From: Candidatus Heimdallarchaeota archaeon | Lineage (GTDB): Archaea > Asgardarchaeota > Heimdallarchaeia > Heimdallarchaeales > Kariarchaeaceae | NCBI GenBank assembly: GCA_015523565.1 | Contig: WAKA01000156.1 | Coordinates: 1-50,604, forward strand | DNA: 50,604 nt | Direction of reading: 5' to 3' | Shown: positions 1-7,944 of the stretch, piece by piece | Numbering within the stretch: position 1 is the first letter of the stretch | Layout of the letters: each line of letters begins with the position of its first letter | Made by a program: the position numbers and the translations under genes | Notes under the pieces: model-generated | The model's input: only the letters and a program-made list of their open reading frames with translations | Databases searched by the model: none | What the model was told of the DNA's origin: nothing

Positions 1-32
1 AAACTTCCTTTCTTTTTACTAACCAAGAGTAA

Positions 33-40
33 GGTTATAT
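33..40 (+). promoter_or_regulatory. TATA-like box for the asparaginase gene
   Basis: The sequence GGTTATAT lies about 25 bases before the GTG at 63. This is the spacing expected if transcription starts at or next to the start codon, so the mRNA is probably leaderless. Confidence 0.5.
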
Positions 41-62
41 TCTCCTATTTCTGAATTGATTT

Positions 63-1082
63 GTGCATATTCCAAAAGTCAAGTTAATTGGGGTTGGCGG
101 TACGATTGCGAGCATTAAAACACCTGAAGGTTTAATCCCTGGATTAAATGTTGATCGGATTATTCGGTCTATCCCTGAATTGACCAATATTTGTGAAATT
201 GATACCTTTCAGCTGATGAACCTTGATTCATCAAATCTGCAACCTGAAGATTGGATCAAGATTGCAAATGCTTGCATTGACGCTCTTAATGACCAAACAA
301 TCGAGGGTGTTGTGGTTCTACATGGAACCGATACTATGGCTCATTCTGCTACTGCTGTTTCTTTTCTTGTCCGAGATCAAAACAAACCAATAATTTTCAC
401 AGGGTCACAGATCCCTTTTGAATCATTTGGCACTGATGCTCGTCGCAACATTGTGGATTCAATCAGGGTAATCTTGGAAACTGACATTGCGGAAACAATG
501 ATTGTATTTGATTCAAAGGTTTATCGTGCATCTAGGACAACAAAATTGCGGGAATATGAATTTAATGCATTTGAGACTATTGACCCCACCCCAATTGCAG
601 AAATTGCACGCCGCATTGAGATCATTGATCCATTTGTCAAACGAAGGCGGAATTCTCTGGCTTGGCTTGATGGCTCAATAAATCCAAATGTTGCACTTAT
701 CCGTGCATTTCCTGGGTTGAAACCAAAAATGATGGAAACTCTACCCGAACTTGGCTATCAAGGTGTAGTGATCTCTGCTTATGGGGCGGGGAATTTGCCC
801 ACAAAAGAGAGGTCTTTGATTAAACCTCTGAGAAAGTTGTTGCAGGAGGGGTTCCCTGTGGTTGTTACAACTCAATGTGTTTTTGGAAGAAGTGAGCTAT
901 TTCTTTATGAGGCAGGGAATATGCTGTTGCAGATGGGGGTCATTTCGGGTTATGATATGTTGTCGGAAACTGCCCTGATAAAATTGATGTGGGTGCTGGC
1001 AAAGACGACTGAGATGGATGAAATCCGCAAACTGATGGGGAAAAACATTGCGGGGGAAATCCGTGCGAAGATTTTATTCTGA
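63..1082 (+). CDS. ansA: L-asparaginase (type I, cytoplasmic)
   Basis: Hydrolyses L-asparagine to aspartate and ammonia in the cytoplasm. The protein has 339 residues, normal for type I asparaginases. The first catalytic threonine lies in GGTIAS (12-17, Thr14). The second active-site motif is HGTDT (87-91, Thr89/Asp90), and the family block KPIIFTGSQ with DARRN follows. A lysine in the region after residue 150 is the expected third catalytic element. The GTG start places the beta strand KVKLIGVGG at the N-terminus, as in asparaginases. There is no N-terminal extension of the kind that marks GatD, the tRNA-dependent amidotransferase subunit, and no gatE lies beside it. The 3' end overlaps the convergent Pcc1-like gene by 9 bases. 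Confidence 0.88.
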   Translation: MHIPKVKLIGVGGTIASIKTPEGLIPGLNVDRIIRSIPELTNICEIDTFQLMNLDSSNLQPEDWIKIANACIDALNDQTIEGVVVLHGTDTMAHSATAVSFLVRDQNKPIIFTGSQIPFESFGTDARRNIVDSIRVILETDIAETMIVFDSKVYRASRTTKLREYEFNAFETIDPTPIAEIARRIEIIDPFVKRRRNSLAWLDGSINPNVALIRAFPGLKPKMMETLPELGYQGVVISAYGAGNLPTKERSLIKPLRKLLQEGFPVVVTTQCVFGRSELFLYEAGNMLLQMGVISGYDMLSETALIKLMWVLAKTTEMDEIRKLMGKNIAGEIRAKILF

Positions 1083-1331
1083 ACGGATTCTTTCCTCAAT
1101 GCCTTTTGCAAGGGTTGCCGCCTTGACAATGTCATCAAGTGTGTGCTTTAGTCTTCCCAAAGTCATTTTCCCCTTTACAATGACTTTGATGCCACCTTTC
1201 TCCTTTATTGTCGTGCAGGTTGCTTCTCCTGGCATTGTCTGGTTTTCTGGACTGACCGCGGCATCTAGGATATTTGGGTCTCCTTCAATGAAGACACTTG
1301 CTTCACATTCTAATGTTGGTTCACTGCTCAT
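1074..1331 (-). CDS. pcc1: Pcc1-like subunit of the KEOPS complex
   Basis: An 85-residue protein of the Pcc1 type. Pcc1 is the dimerising subunit of KEOPS, which makes t6A37 on ANN-decoding tRNAs. The family pattern is visible: an N-terminal strand, an SPEN...P segment (about 30-36), a central beta hairpin, and a C-terminal helix containing LKHTLDDIVKAA. The ATG at 1331 is preferred, since a longer reading frame to 1406 would run into the upstream gene and adds unrelated residues. It lies 38 bases downstream of the repeat-protein gene in the same direction, so co-transcription is likely. No other KEOPS gene is in the window. Identification rests on length and pattern and is fairly sure. Confidence 0.72.
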   Translation of the reverse strand: MSSEPTLECEASVFIEGDPNILDAAVSPENQTMPGEATCTTIKEKGGIKVIVKGKMTLGRLKHTLDDIVKAATLAKGIEERIRSE

Positions 1332-1369
1332 TATGAACTCTTTTTGCTTTTTACCACAAAACAGTTGCG

Positions 1370-1972
1370 TTATGGTGCTTGATTGTAGTAGGATGCCTTT
1401 GCCCAAAACACGAAATCATTCCATGAAACAATCCCAAATTCCTCCCACATCCCCCTGTTGATGTTATGGAATACTGCTGGCATATCTGCGATTGTGGGCA
1501 TTCTCCCCAATTCTTTCTCCATTTCTATCAACACATGCATGGCTTCAATCAACAGTTCTTCCTTGTTTCTCTTCATTTGTTTTATTCCACAGAATTCAAG
1601 AAAGTCCCCCCATGAATTTATTCCAAACCTTTTCCAATATCCATTGTAAATTGGTGTTGCAATTTTGCTAAATCCTTCAAAATGTGCTCTGGGAACTTTC
1701 CCTGTTCTTGTGAAAAAGTTGAGGGCTTCTTCTTTCGCTTTTTCAAGACCTGCATAGCCTTTCCACATGGTCTTTCTATTGGGAAGCAACCGTGCATATG
1801 CAAGCAAATCAAGCCAACATTCAATTCCGAATTCAGCATAACATCCATTGATCACTTTTTTATGTATCTCTGGAAATGCATTGTAAGAGGGTTCTTCTCC
1901 GAATTCCTGATAATAACCGTGCAAGGTTTTCTTCACTTCATGAAGCTCATGTGTTATTTCTAACTGCTCCAT
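1370..1972 (-). CDS. Three-repeat putative DNA-binding protein (HNR-like repeats)
   Basis: A 200-residue protein made almost entirely of three copies of a unit of about 60 residues. Each unit has a helix, then a G-x-x-P turn, then a conserved end: FGIECWLDLL, FGINSWGDFL and FGIVSWNDFV. The FG-x-x-SW-x-x-(F/L)L ending resembles the homing-endonuclease-associated repeat (HNR), a small helical DNA-binding module. No nuclease domain (LAGLIDADG, GIY-YIG or HNH) is present. A DNA-binding or regulatory role is therefore inference. The ATG at 1972 has a TATA-like box 25 bases upstream. It precedes the Pcc1-like gene in the same direction. Confidence 0.7.
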   Translation of the reverse strand: MEQLEITHELHEVKKTLHGYYQEFGEEPSYNAFPEIHKKVINGCYAEFGIECWLDLLAYARLLPNRKTMWKGYAGLEKAKEEALNFFTRTGKVPRAHFEGFSKIATPIYNGYWKRFGINSWGDFLEFCGIKQMKRNKEELLIEAMHVLIEMEKELGRMPTIADMPAVFHNINRGMWEEFGIVSWNDFVFWAKASYYNQAP

Positions 1973-1992
1973 CCCTTTTGTGTTCCAACTTT

Positions 1993-2002
1993 CTTATTTA
2001 AG
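1993..2002 (-). promoter_or_regulatory. TATA-like box for the HNR-like gene
   Basis: On the minus strand this reads CTTAAATAAG, centred about 25 bases upstream of the ATG at 1972. It lies between that gene and the stop of the YhhN gene, so the HNR-like gene probably has its own promoter. Confidence 0.45.
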
Positions 2003-2003
2003 A

Positions 2004-2636
2004 TCAGAAAATGCTTACGGAGAGTTGCAGCAAAAGTTGTCCGAGAATGTAATTCGCGGAAATGAACCTTTCTGATTGGTTAAAATCCCTGTGAAATTCC
2101 CTATAAGCTATCATCATGTCTGATGAGACAAACAATGCCATCCCTAGTGCCTGTAGTAATGACGTGGTATTGGGGTTGTCAATTGCATTAAGGATCATGA
2201 TGCCAAAGGCGGTCATAATTGTTGCAGTATAGAATGCGGCTCCAATGGACAATGTTTTTTTTGAGGGGTTGTATGCGACTTTCATGTATCCTATGCTTCC
2301 AATTATCAAAACCACCATGCCCAGCAACCTCCAATCAGGTGTTGCAAGGGTTAATGCACCAAACGCATAGAGAAGATGAGCGACTGCAAAAAAGATTATT
2401 CCGTCGATCAATCGTATCTTTGTCAGTTTAATCCAATTTGCCATTGCCAAATCACCAAGCAATGACAAGGTCATTGCAAATGCAAACAATAAGATGGTGT
2501 ATGTTTTGGTATAGTACCAATTGATCCACGATCCAACTGCAAGAATCGTTGTGGTGGCTATGAAATGCCTCTTTTTTAGGGTTTTGAGATGGATTGCTTC
2601 CAAAGGCAATGCCAAAAGCAATATGATGGCTGTCAT
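2004..2636 (-). CDS. YhhN/TMEM86-family membrane protein (lysoplasmalogenase-like)
   Basis: A 210-residue polytopic membrane protein with about seven or eight hydrophobic helices. The pattern fits the YhhN/TMEM86 family, including the GDLAMA segment after the third helix and a SSDMMIAYREF segment near the end, where the family has conserved aspartates. Characterised animal and bacterial members hydrolyse the vinyl-ether bond of lysoplasmalogens. Archaeal lipids are ether-linked but differ, so the substrate here is unknown. The ATG overlaps the stop of the upstream nucleotidylyltransferase gene by four bases (ATGA), which implies translational coupling. Function in sugar-lipid or cell-surface metabolism is only suggested by this neighbour. 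Confidence 0.7.
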   Translation of the reverse strand: MTAIILLLALPLEAIHLKTLKKRHFIATTTILAVGSWINWYYTKTYTILLFAFAMTLSLLGDLAMANWIKLTKIRLIDGIIFFAVAHLLYAFGALTLATPDWRLLGMVVLIIGSIGYMKVAYNPSKKTLSIGAAFYTATIMTAFGIMILNAIDNPNTTSLLQALGMALFVSSDMMIAYREFHRDFNQSERFISANYILGQLLLQLSVSIF

Positions 2637-3877
2637 TCGTGTACTCCCTGTATGTCCCTGTTTACCGTCTCATCTGCATTAATCCTGGCTCCACATCCGA
2701 TTTTAACTCCTGGGAGGATACTAACCCCGATCCCTGTTTTTACGTCATCTCCCATAATCACTCCCAATTTCCGTCGTCCACTTGAAATTCTTTTGTCTTT
2801 CACTGTCACCTTCACAGGTCTATTGTCATGCCTAAGATTTGCTGTGATTGTCCCTGCTCCCAAATTGCATTTTTCTCCTAAAATTGAATCCCCAATGTAA
2901 GACAAGTGAGCCGCATGTGTGTTGGCATAAATGATTGAATTCTTCACCTCGCATGCATTGCCAACTCTGCTGTTTTTCCCAAAATAACTTGCTCCTCTGA
3001 TATATGTGTTTGGTCCGATATCTGCCCCTTCATCAAAATAGGCTGGTCCTTCAATGTAAGTTCCACTCCTGATGCGTGCCGATTTCGCCACATGTATTTT
3101 CCCATATACCCTGACTCCTTCTTCAACGGTTCCCAAAACTTGAAATTCATTCTGCTCTTTTTCAAGAAGATGTTTGTTTGCCTCAAGCAATAGCCACGGG
3201 TAACCGATGTCAAACCATTTTCCTTTCAATTCATGGACATAGAGGTTATGCTTGTCGATAAGAGTTCGAATTGCATCTGTTAGTTCGATTTCTTTTCTTA
3301 CAGACAGGTCAATCCCATTGAGATATTCCCTCATATCCTTTGGGAAGATAAAGAACCCTGCATTCACCAATGCCTTGCCTTTTATTTCATTTTGGTCTGG
3401 TTTTTCAATGATATTAATTGCTTTCCCATTTTCTGTAAGGGTAAACACGCCATATTTTGAATAATCTTCTGCTTTGAACCCACATGCAAGGGCATCAAAT
3501 CCTTCTGTTTGCTTGAATGCATTCACTGCCTCTTTCAACTCGTCACGTTCGAAAACAAGATCCCCAAAGACAACCATGAACTCCTCTTCTATCCCTTCAA
3601 TGGCGCATTTAACCGCATCTCCTGTACCCCTCGGTTTTTCTTGGTAGATGCACCTGATATTCTGTGTTGGATAATGGGTTTCTATGAATTGTTTCACAAG
3701 TCCTGAAAATGCATGAATTACAACCCTTACCTCTTCAACCTCTTCAATTTCTAGTATTTGGTCTATCGTTCTCTGAAGAATTGGTTTTCCTCCAACTTCC
3801 AGCAATGGCTTTGGTCTATTGCAGGTCAACGGTTTTAAACGTGTACCCAACCCTGCTGCGAGTACAATTGCTTTCAC
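2633..3877 (-). CDS. Bifunctional sugar-1-phosphate nucleotidylyltransferase/acyltransferase (archaeal GlmU-like)
   Basis: A 414-residue two-domain enzyme. The N-terminal domain (1 to about 235) starts with the nucleotidyltransferase signature GLGTRLKPLT and has the FGD metal site and EKP loop. The C-terminal domain (about 240-400) is a left-handed beta helix with hexapeptide repeats, ending in the GlmU-like blocks NLGAGTITANLRHD and GVSILPGVKIGCG. Archaeal homologues such as ST0452 make UDP-GlcNAc and activated hexoses for glycans. Specificity cannot be read from sequence. I place the start at GTG 3877, not the ATG at 3901. The protein then begins MKAIVLAAG, as in the family, and a TATA-like box lies 25-30 bases upstream. 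It is followed by the YhhN gene with an ATGA overlap. Confidence 0.85.
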   Translation of the reverse strand: MKAIVLAAGLGTRLKPLTCNRPKPLLEVGGKPILQRTIDQILEIEEVEEVRVVIHAFSGLVKQFIETHYPTQNIRCIYQEKPRGTGDAVKCAIEGIEEEFMVVFGDLVFERDELKEAVNAFKQTEGFDALACGFKAEDYSKYGVFTLTENGKAINIIEKPDQNEIKGKALVNAGFFIFPKDMREYLNGIDLSVRKEIELTDAIRTLIDKHNLYVHELKGKWFDIGYPWLLLEANKHLLEKEQNEFQVLGTVEEGVRVYGKIHVAKSARIRSGTYIEGPAYFDEGADIGPNTYIRGASYFGKNSRVGNACEVKNSIIYANTHAAHLSYIGDSILGEKCNLGAGTITANLRHDNRPVKVTVKDKRISSGRRKLGVIMGDDVKTGIGVSILPGVKIGCGARINADETVNRDIQGVHE

Positions 3878-3900
3878 AACATTGCAACCCTGCTCCATCA

Positions 3901-3907
3901 ATATAAG
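3901..3907 (-). promoter_or_regulatory. TATA-like box supporting a GTG start at 3877
   Basis: On the minus strand the sequence reads CTTATAT. It sits about 27 bases upstream of the GTG at 3877 but directly abuts the in-frame ATG at 3901. That geometry favours the GTG as the true leaderless start. Confidence 0.5.
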
Positions 3908-3933
3908 GATAAAGTTATTCTTTCGGGAATTTT

Positions 3934-4899
3934 CTATCTAAAAAGGTCAAACACTGGATCTTCTTCAATCTTGAGAAATCCCAACTGTTGTAGGGTATCG
4001 CCTAATTTTTTGCTTTTGAGGACTTGGATATCGATTGCCAAGAACTGTAACTGAAAAATTCTGTGGATAATGCCCTTTAAAACATTCTCCAGTTCATTTT
4101 CTGTATACTGTCCGCTGGCGTATACTCTAACATATTGGGTCAATATTGCCACTATTTCTCCATCTTGGAGGGGATATTTTACAATTTGGAGCATGGGTGT
4201 CTCTCCCCAAACGAATGGTTGTGCCACAGTGCTCTTTGATTTGATCATTTGTAACAGGTCAAATTCTTTTGTAAGGTAATCTCCTAAAACTCTTCTTCTC
4301 CCCTTGAACAAGTCGGTAATTTTCCTTTCTTTTGTTCCATCAATTACTTCTGTTCTGTTTAACTTTGTGGGTTGTTTTGGCAGTACTTCATACAGTTCTC
4401 CTTCCTTGAATACAAGATTGTTGTCCATTTCTTCATGATCCAAATCAAAATTAAGGTCAATCCAATAATTCTCAAGATAGTCTGTAATTTTCCCCTCTGA
4501 TAAATAAAGTTTTTCCGTTCTTTCGTCTTCCGCTTCTGCCCAAATGCTACTCATTCCCTTTTTATCCGCTATTTTTCTAAGCTCTGCAATAAGTTTTCTT
4601 GCAATTCCTCTTCCTCTGTACTCCTTATCAACAAGCAACCAAACAATATGCAGTCTTTCATCTTCGATAGAAACCGTATAATCAAGTTGACCAACTATTT
4701 CATTGTCGACTTTTGCAACAATTATCCCTCCACCACTTTCCTTGAGAATCGAGTAATGCCATTCCAATAGGCTCAAATCGCCCCACCACTGCAATTCCTC
4801 AAATCGATATGCTTTCTCTTCTTCTGAAATTCCATATTCCCTTAGATTCATTTTGACAATTTCTGGTAGGTCATTTTCAGTAGCCAATTGGATTTCCAC
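3934..4899 (-). CDS. GNAT-family N-acetyltransferase with C-terminal extension
   Basis: A 321-residue protein. Residues 1 to about 150 form a GNAT domain. The acetyl-CoA pyrophosphate loop is YRGRGIARKL, preceded by the beta strand LHIVWLLVDKEY. The second half has no clear signature, but its last 70 residues (LAIDIQVLKSKKLGDTLQQLGF) look like the end of a GNAT fold. The protein may therefore hold two GNAT domains, the second without a visible cofactor loop. The acceptor is unknown. The ATG at 4899 has a TATA-like sequence (CTTATGTAAATAC) about 20-25 bases upstream. The gene is transcribed away from the HEAT-repeat gene starting at 4989. Confidence 0.8.
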   Translation of the reverse strand: MEIQLATENDLPEIVKMNLREYGISEEEKAYRFEELQWWGDLSLLEWHYSILKESGGGIIVAKVDNEIVGQLDYTVSIEDERLHIVWLLVDKEYRGRGIARKLIAELRKIADKKGMSSIWAEAEDERTEKLYLSEGKITDYLENYWIDLNFDLDHEEMDNNLVFKEGELYEVLPKQPTKLNRTEVIDGTKERKITDLFKGRRRVLGDYLTKEFDLLQMIKSKSTVAQPFVWGETPMLQIVKYPLQDGEIVAILTQYVRVYASGQYTENELENVLKGIIHRIFQLQFLAIDIQVLKSKKLGDTLQQLGFLKIEEDPVFDLFR

Positions 4900-4988
4900 A
4901 AATGTTTTGACAAGGTATTTACATAAGAGGATTGTTTTAGAAATCCCTTGACAGAAAAACTATTCAATCCCCTGTCTTTTTATGACAT

Positions 4989-6275
4989 GTGCCCCCAAAA
5001 CCAAACTATTCTGTAGAACAGTTGATCGACGAATTGTTCCATGAGCCAGATTTACAAAAAAGACGGTATGTTCCGGACAAGCTTGCAAAATTAGGTGATT
5101 GGCGATCTACAGACCCATTGGGTAAAATACTATGTGACTCTTCTCAACCTACAATTTTAAGGAATGAATGTGCCGAATCATTGGGGAAACAGGGGGACCC
5201 TCGTGCCTTGGTTTATTTGAGTCAATGCTTGCACGATCCTGATCCTGAATTAAGAAGAACTGTTATTTGGTCTATTGGTCAAATAGGAAGGCCTGACGGG
5301 ATTGATCTTCTTCGCCAGACTTTTTTTGATAGTGATAAAATGTGCCTAAAATGGATTCCTAAGTCTTTGGGTCGGATTTTTTCTCCGCAATCTGTTGCAG
5401 TTTTGAAAGATTATTGGTTGCATTTGCAGGATCGTTTTCCGCAAGTCCCCCCCGCCTTATTAGTTGAAATTCTAAGGGCTGCCCATAATCTCTTTCCTTT
5501 TATGGACATTTCCCATCTTAGGTTTTGGTTTTCCCTTGCAAAATCACATTTGGATGATTCATCTCCAATTTTGGTTCAAGCCTCCCTGATATTGCTCAAT
5601 GATATTGTTTCATCCTCTGATATCCCCCTGCCTTGTAGCTTCTTGGAAGAAAAAAAACCTTTCCTTGTTAATTCTCCTGTCAAGAACCACTTTTTTATGC
5701 TTGCACATTCACTGTCATGCTTTCAAATTCTTCAATCTCTATTTCATGAACGCAATGATCCCTCAATACTTCTCTATCTTGCCTCTTTCCTTTACAATTC
5801 AAATCCTGGGCAAATAGACAAATATTTCTCTGATCAAAGATCTGCAATTCCTTTCACCAAAGGTCTTTTGTTTGACGAAATCATGGACAAGAAAATTGTT
5901 GGTATGCTTGAGCAATTAAAATCTGAAGATTTGGAATTCTTGCAGGTTTACTATTCATATCGGATGCATCTTGAACGACAGTTTTCAATTATTCAAGAGA
6001 TGCTTTCGGATCGGAGACTTACTGCGACTGCTCTTCGACTTTTATGGCTTATCCCCCCTGATGAGGATGTTACCTCTCTTCTGATGGAATATGTTCGCAA
6101 TGGCGAGAAAAAGTATGTACAGGCGGTTGTTTGGGTTGTGGGAAAGATATTGGAGAATTTCCCCCCCACCTCTGGTCTTCTTGATGTGTTGCACTATATT
6201 GTTGATCATGAGCGCATTTGGCATATTCGAAGGGATGCCCGTTTGCTTCTTTATAACTATTCCCAACATCTTTAA
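4989..6275 (+). CDS. HEAT/PBS-lyase-like repeat protein
   Basis: A 428-residue soluble alpha-solenoid. The N-terminal third has clear HEAT-type units in which D-x-R-x-x-(A/V)-x-x-L helices alternate, for example GDPRALVYLSQCLHDPDPELRRTV followed by a similar unit. Later parts are helical but more diverged. No catalytic motif is visible. Such proteins are scaffolds or bind partner enzymes. The start is GTG at 4989, giving MPPKPNYSVEQ; no ATG lies near. It is followed after 22 bases by the TrmJ-like methyltransferase in the same direction, so the two are probably co-transcribed. Confidence 0.75.
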   Translation: MPPKPNYSVEQLIDELFHEPDLQKRRYVPDKLAKLGDWRSTDPLGKILCDSSQPTILRNECAESLGKQGDPRALVYLSQCLHDPDPELRRTVIWSIGQIGRPDGIDLLRQTFFDSDKMCLKWIPKSLGRIFSPQSVAVLKDYWLHLQDRFPQVPPALLVEILRAAHNLFPFMDISHLRFWFSLAKSHLDDSSPILVQASLILLNDIVSSSDIPLPCSFLEEKKPFLVNSPVKNHFFMLAHSLSCFQILQSLFHERNDPSILLYLASFLYNSNPGQIDKYFSDQRSAIPFTKGLLFDEIMDKKIVGMLEQLKSEDLEFLQVYYSYRMHLERQFSIIQEMLSDRRLTATALRLLWLIPPDEDVTSLLMEYVRNGEKKYVQAVVWVVGKILENFPPTSGLLDVLHYIVDHERIWHIRRDARLLLYNYSQHL

Positions 6276-6297
6276 GGTACCGCGTTTTTGCTTATTT

Positions 6298-7017
6298 GTG
6301 AAACGTATTTTCTTGGTTGCTGTTGGGATTCAAGATTCTGGGAATTTGGGTGCTTTGGCAAGGCTTTGCCATAATTTTGAGTTAAGTGGCTTGTGTACTG
6401 TTGATCGGCAATGTGAAATTGATGATCAAGCCTTCAAGCTTGCGACACATGGTTTTCGGTACTTGGAAGCGTTATTGGAATTCCAATCAATGGATGAGTT
6501 GTCTTCTTATTTCGATTACTTGGTGGGGTTGACTGCTCGTAAGGCTGGTGCTCGAAGTTATGAACGCACCGTTGAGTCTATTGTGGATGTGGCGTCTTTT
6601 GTGCGACCCTTGGATGTTGAAAAATTGGGCATCGTTGTTGGAAGGGAATCCTCTGGTCTTACAAATGAGGAAATCAAATTTTGTAATCGTCTTGCTACAA
6701 TCGAAATCTCTGGAAAATTGCCCGTATTCAATATTTCCCATGCCGCGGCTCTTGCTCTCTATGAATTGTTCCGATCACCCATATCCCAACTTGATCCTGC
6801 CATAAGCGCAATGCATGGCAAAACTCGTGCCATCCTTATTTCCGAGTTGGCATCAATTATTGATAAATTGTCTCCAGATCCTTGGTGGAGGAAGCACATG
6901 CTTCAAATTATGAGAAATGTATTTGGTCGGAGCCTAGTAAGCCAATCTGAAGCAAATGCAACCATTGGACTCTTCAAAAAGATCAACTTTGAGCTTACAT
7001 GTGAGAATCGGCAATAA
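6298..7017 (+). CDS. trmJ: TrmJ-like SPOUT RNA 2'-O-methyltransferase
   Basis: A 239-residue SpoU/TrmH-type methyltransferase. The three SPOUT motifs are in order: NLGALARLCHNFE near residue 15, VGRESSGLTNEEI near 120, and NISHAAALALYEL near 145. The C-terminal tail of about 75 residues is helical, as in TrmJ, which methylates the ribose of residue 32 in tRNA. The start is GTG at 6298, giving MKRIFLVAVGIQDSGN, which matches the family N-terminus. A reading frame extends back to 6091, but it overlaps the HEAT gene and does not look coding. Specificity for position 32 is inferred from family resemblance. Confidence 0.85.
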   Translation: MKRIFLVAVGIQDSGNLGALARLCHNFELSGLCTVDRQCEIDDQAFKLATHGFRYLEALLEFQSMDELSSYFDYLVGLTARKAGARSYERTVESIVDVASFVRPLDVEKLGIVVGRESSGLTNEEIKFCNRLATIEISGKLPVFNISHAAALALYELFRSPISQLDPAISAMHGKTRAILISELASIIDKLSPDPWWRKHMLQIMRNVFGRSLVSQSEANATIGLFKKINFELTCENRQ

Positions 7018-7086
7018 AATAGTGAATTTCTTCCCTGTGAATGGTAAAGAAAATAAAGTCGTTCCTTCATTTTAATATTGACTGTA

Positions 7087-7944
7087 ATGATAACTTTCCC
7101 CAATGTTTCCCTTATCGACTATTTGACTTTGCTTATTGATATCCTTATATTGTTGGGAATTGTCGGGGTAATTATAAAAAAATATTCGTCTCCAAAATTA
7201 TGCAATGATATTGAGAAAACAGAAAAAGACCTTCAAATTTGGAGGCGGGGATTGTATATTGCAGTTCTCTCAGGATGGGCAATCTCATATTTTTCGGTTG
7301 TTTCTCCATCCCCAATAAAGTTCCTTTTCCATTTTTCATTTGTTTCCGCAACTTCAATTACCTTGGTAATCTCACTTCCTGCATGGATTTGTAAAAAAAG
7401 AAAGTTGAGCTTGGTTTGTGCCTGTGACATTTATCGTTACAACGATTTCGAGCTAATGTTGTTGCTTGCTGTTACTGGATCACTGGCATTTATCCTGCTT
7501 CCCTCCAATGAAGCCGCAACATGGCTTTGGGTTTTTTTATTGGGCGCAGCGGCAATCTTGTATTTTGGAAAACCAAAAAAGAAAATTGAACATTTGAAAT
7601 ATCCTGAAGAACTTGCATTAAGAACTCTTGAGGAGTTGCAGGAATTTCTGATGACTGATCCCTCACAACGCAAACTGATCACTGTTCTGAAGGCAGAATG
7701 CGACTTTTGCAAGCTTCAGGCTGAAGAAATGGCAACGATCCCCGATATTGGTCGACTGTACCGTGTTATTGACTTGACCCATCTTGAGAACTTGGATCCC
7801 TTTATTCTCGAATTTCTCAATTTTGAAGACCCTTCTCGCATAAAAGTTCCTACAAGTGTGATTATTGACAATGGAATGAGTTTTGACAGAAAAGATGGGG
7901 TTCTTACTAAGGATGAGCTCTTGGCGATTCTTTCTGGCTTTTAA
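7087..7944 (+). CDS. Membrane-anchored thioredoxin-like protein
   Basis: A 285-residue protein. The first 165 residues contain about five transmembrane helices. The soluble C-terminal domain looks like a thioredoxin fold: a strand RKLITVLKAE, then CDFC (Cys205/Cys208) opening a helix, and later a VPTSVIIDNG segment placed as the cis-proline strand. A thiol-disulfide role is inference from this pattern. The membrane part also carries several cysteines, including CAC near 111-113, which could exchange electrons with the domain as in DsbD or VKOR. I do not recognise the family. ATG at 7087 is chosen, though TTG 7078 is in frame. The 3' end overlaps the convergent HemK-like gene by 38 bases. Confidence 0.65.
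   Translation: MITFPNVSLIDYLTLLIDILILLGIVGVIIKKYSSPKLCNDIEKTEKDLQIWRRGLYIAVLSGWAISYFSVVSPSPIKFLFHFSFVSATSITLVISLPAWICKKRKLSLVCACDIYRYNDFELMLLLAVTGSLAFILLPSNEAATWLWVFLLGAAAILYFGKPKKKIEHLKYPEELALRTLEELQEFLMTDPSQRKLITVLKAECDFCKLQAEEMATIPDIGRLYRVIDLTHLENLDPFILEFLNFEDPSRIKVPTSVIIDNGMSFDRKDGVLTKDELLAILSGF

Noticed and set aside
63..1082. GatD subunit of the Glu-tRNA(Gln) amidotransferase
   Set aside because: The typical N-terminal extension is missing and no gatE is adjacent.
1370..1972. Homing endonuclease or mobile intron remnant
   Set aside because: No nuclease motif, no repeats at the ends and no interrupted host gene.
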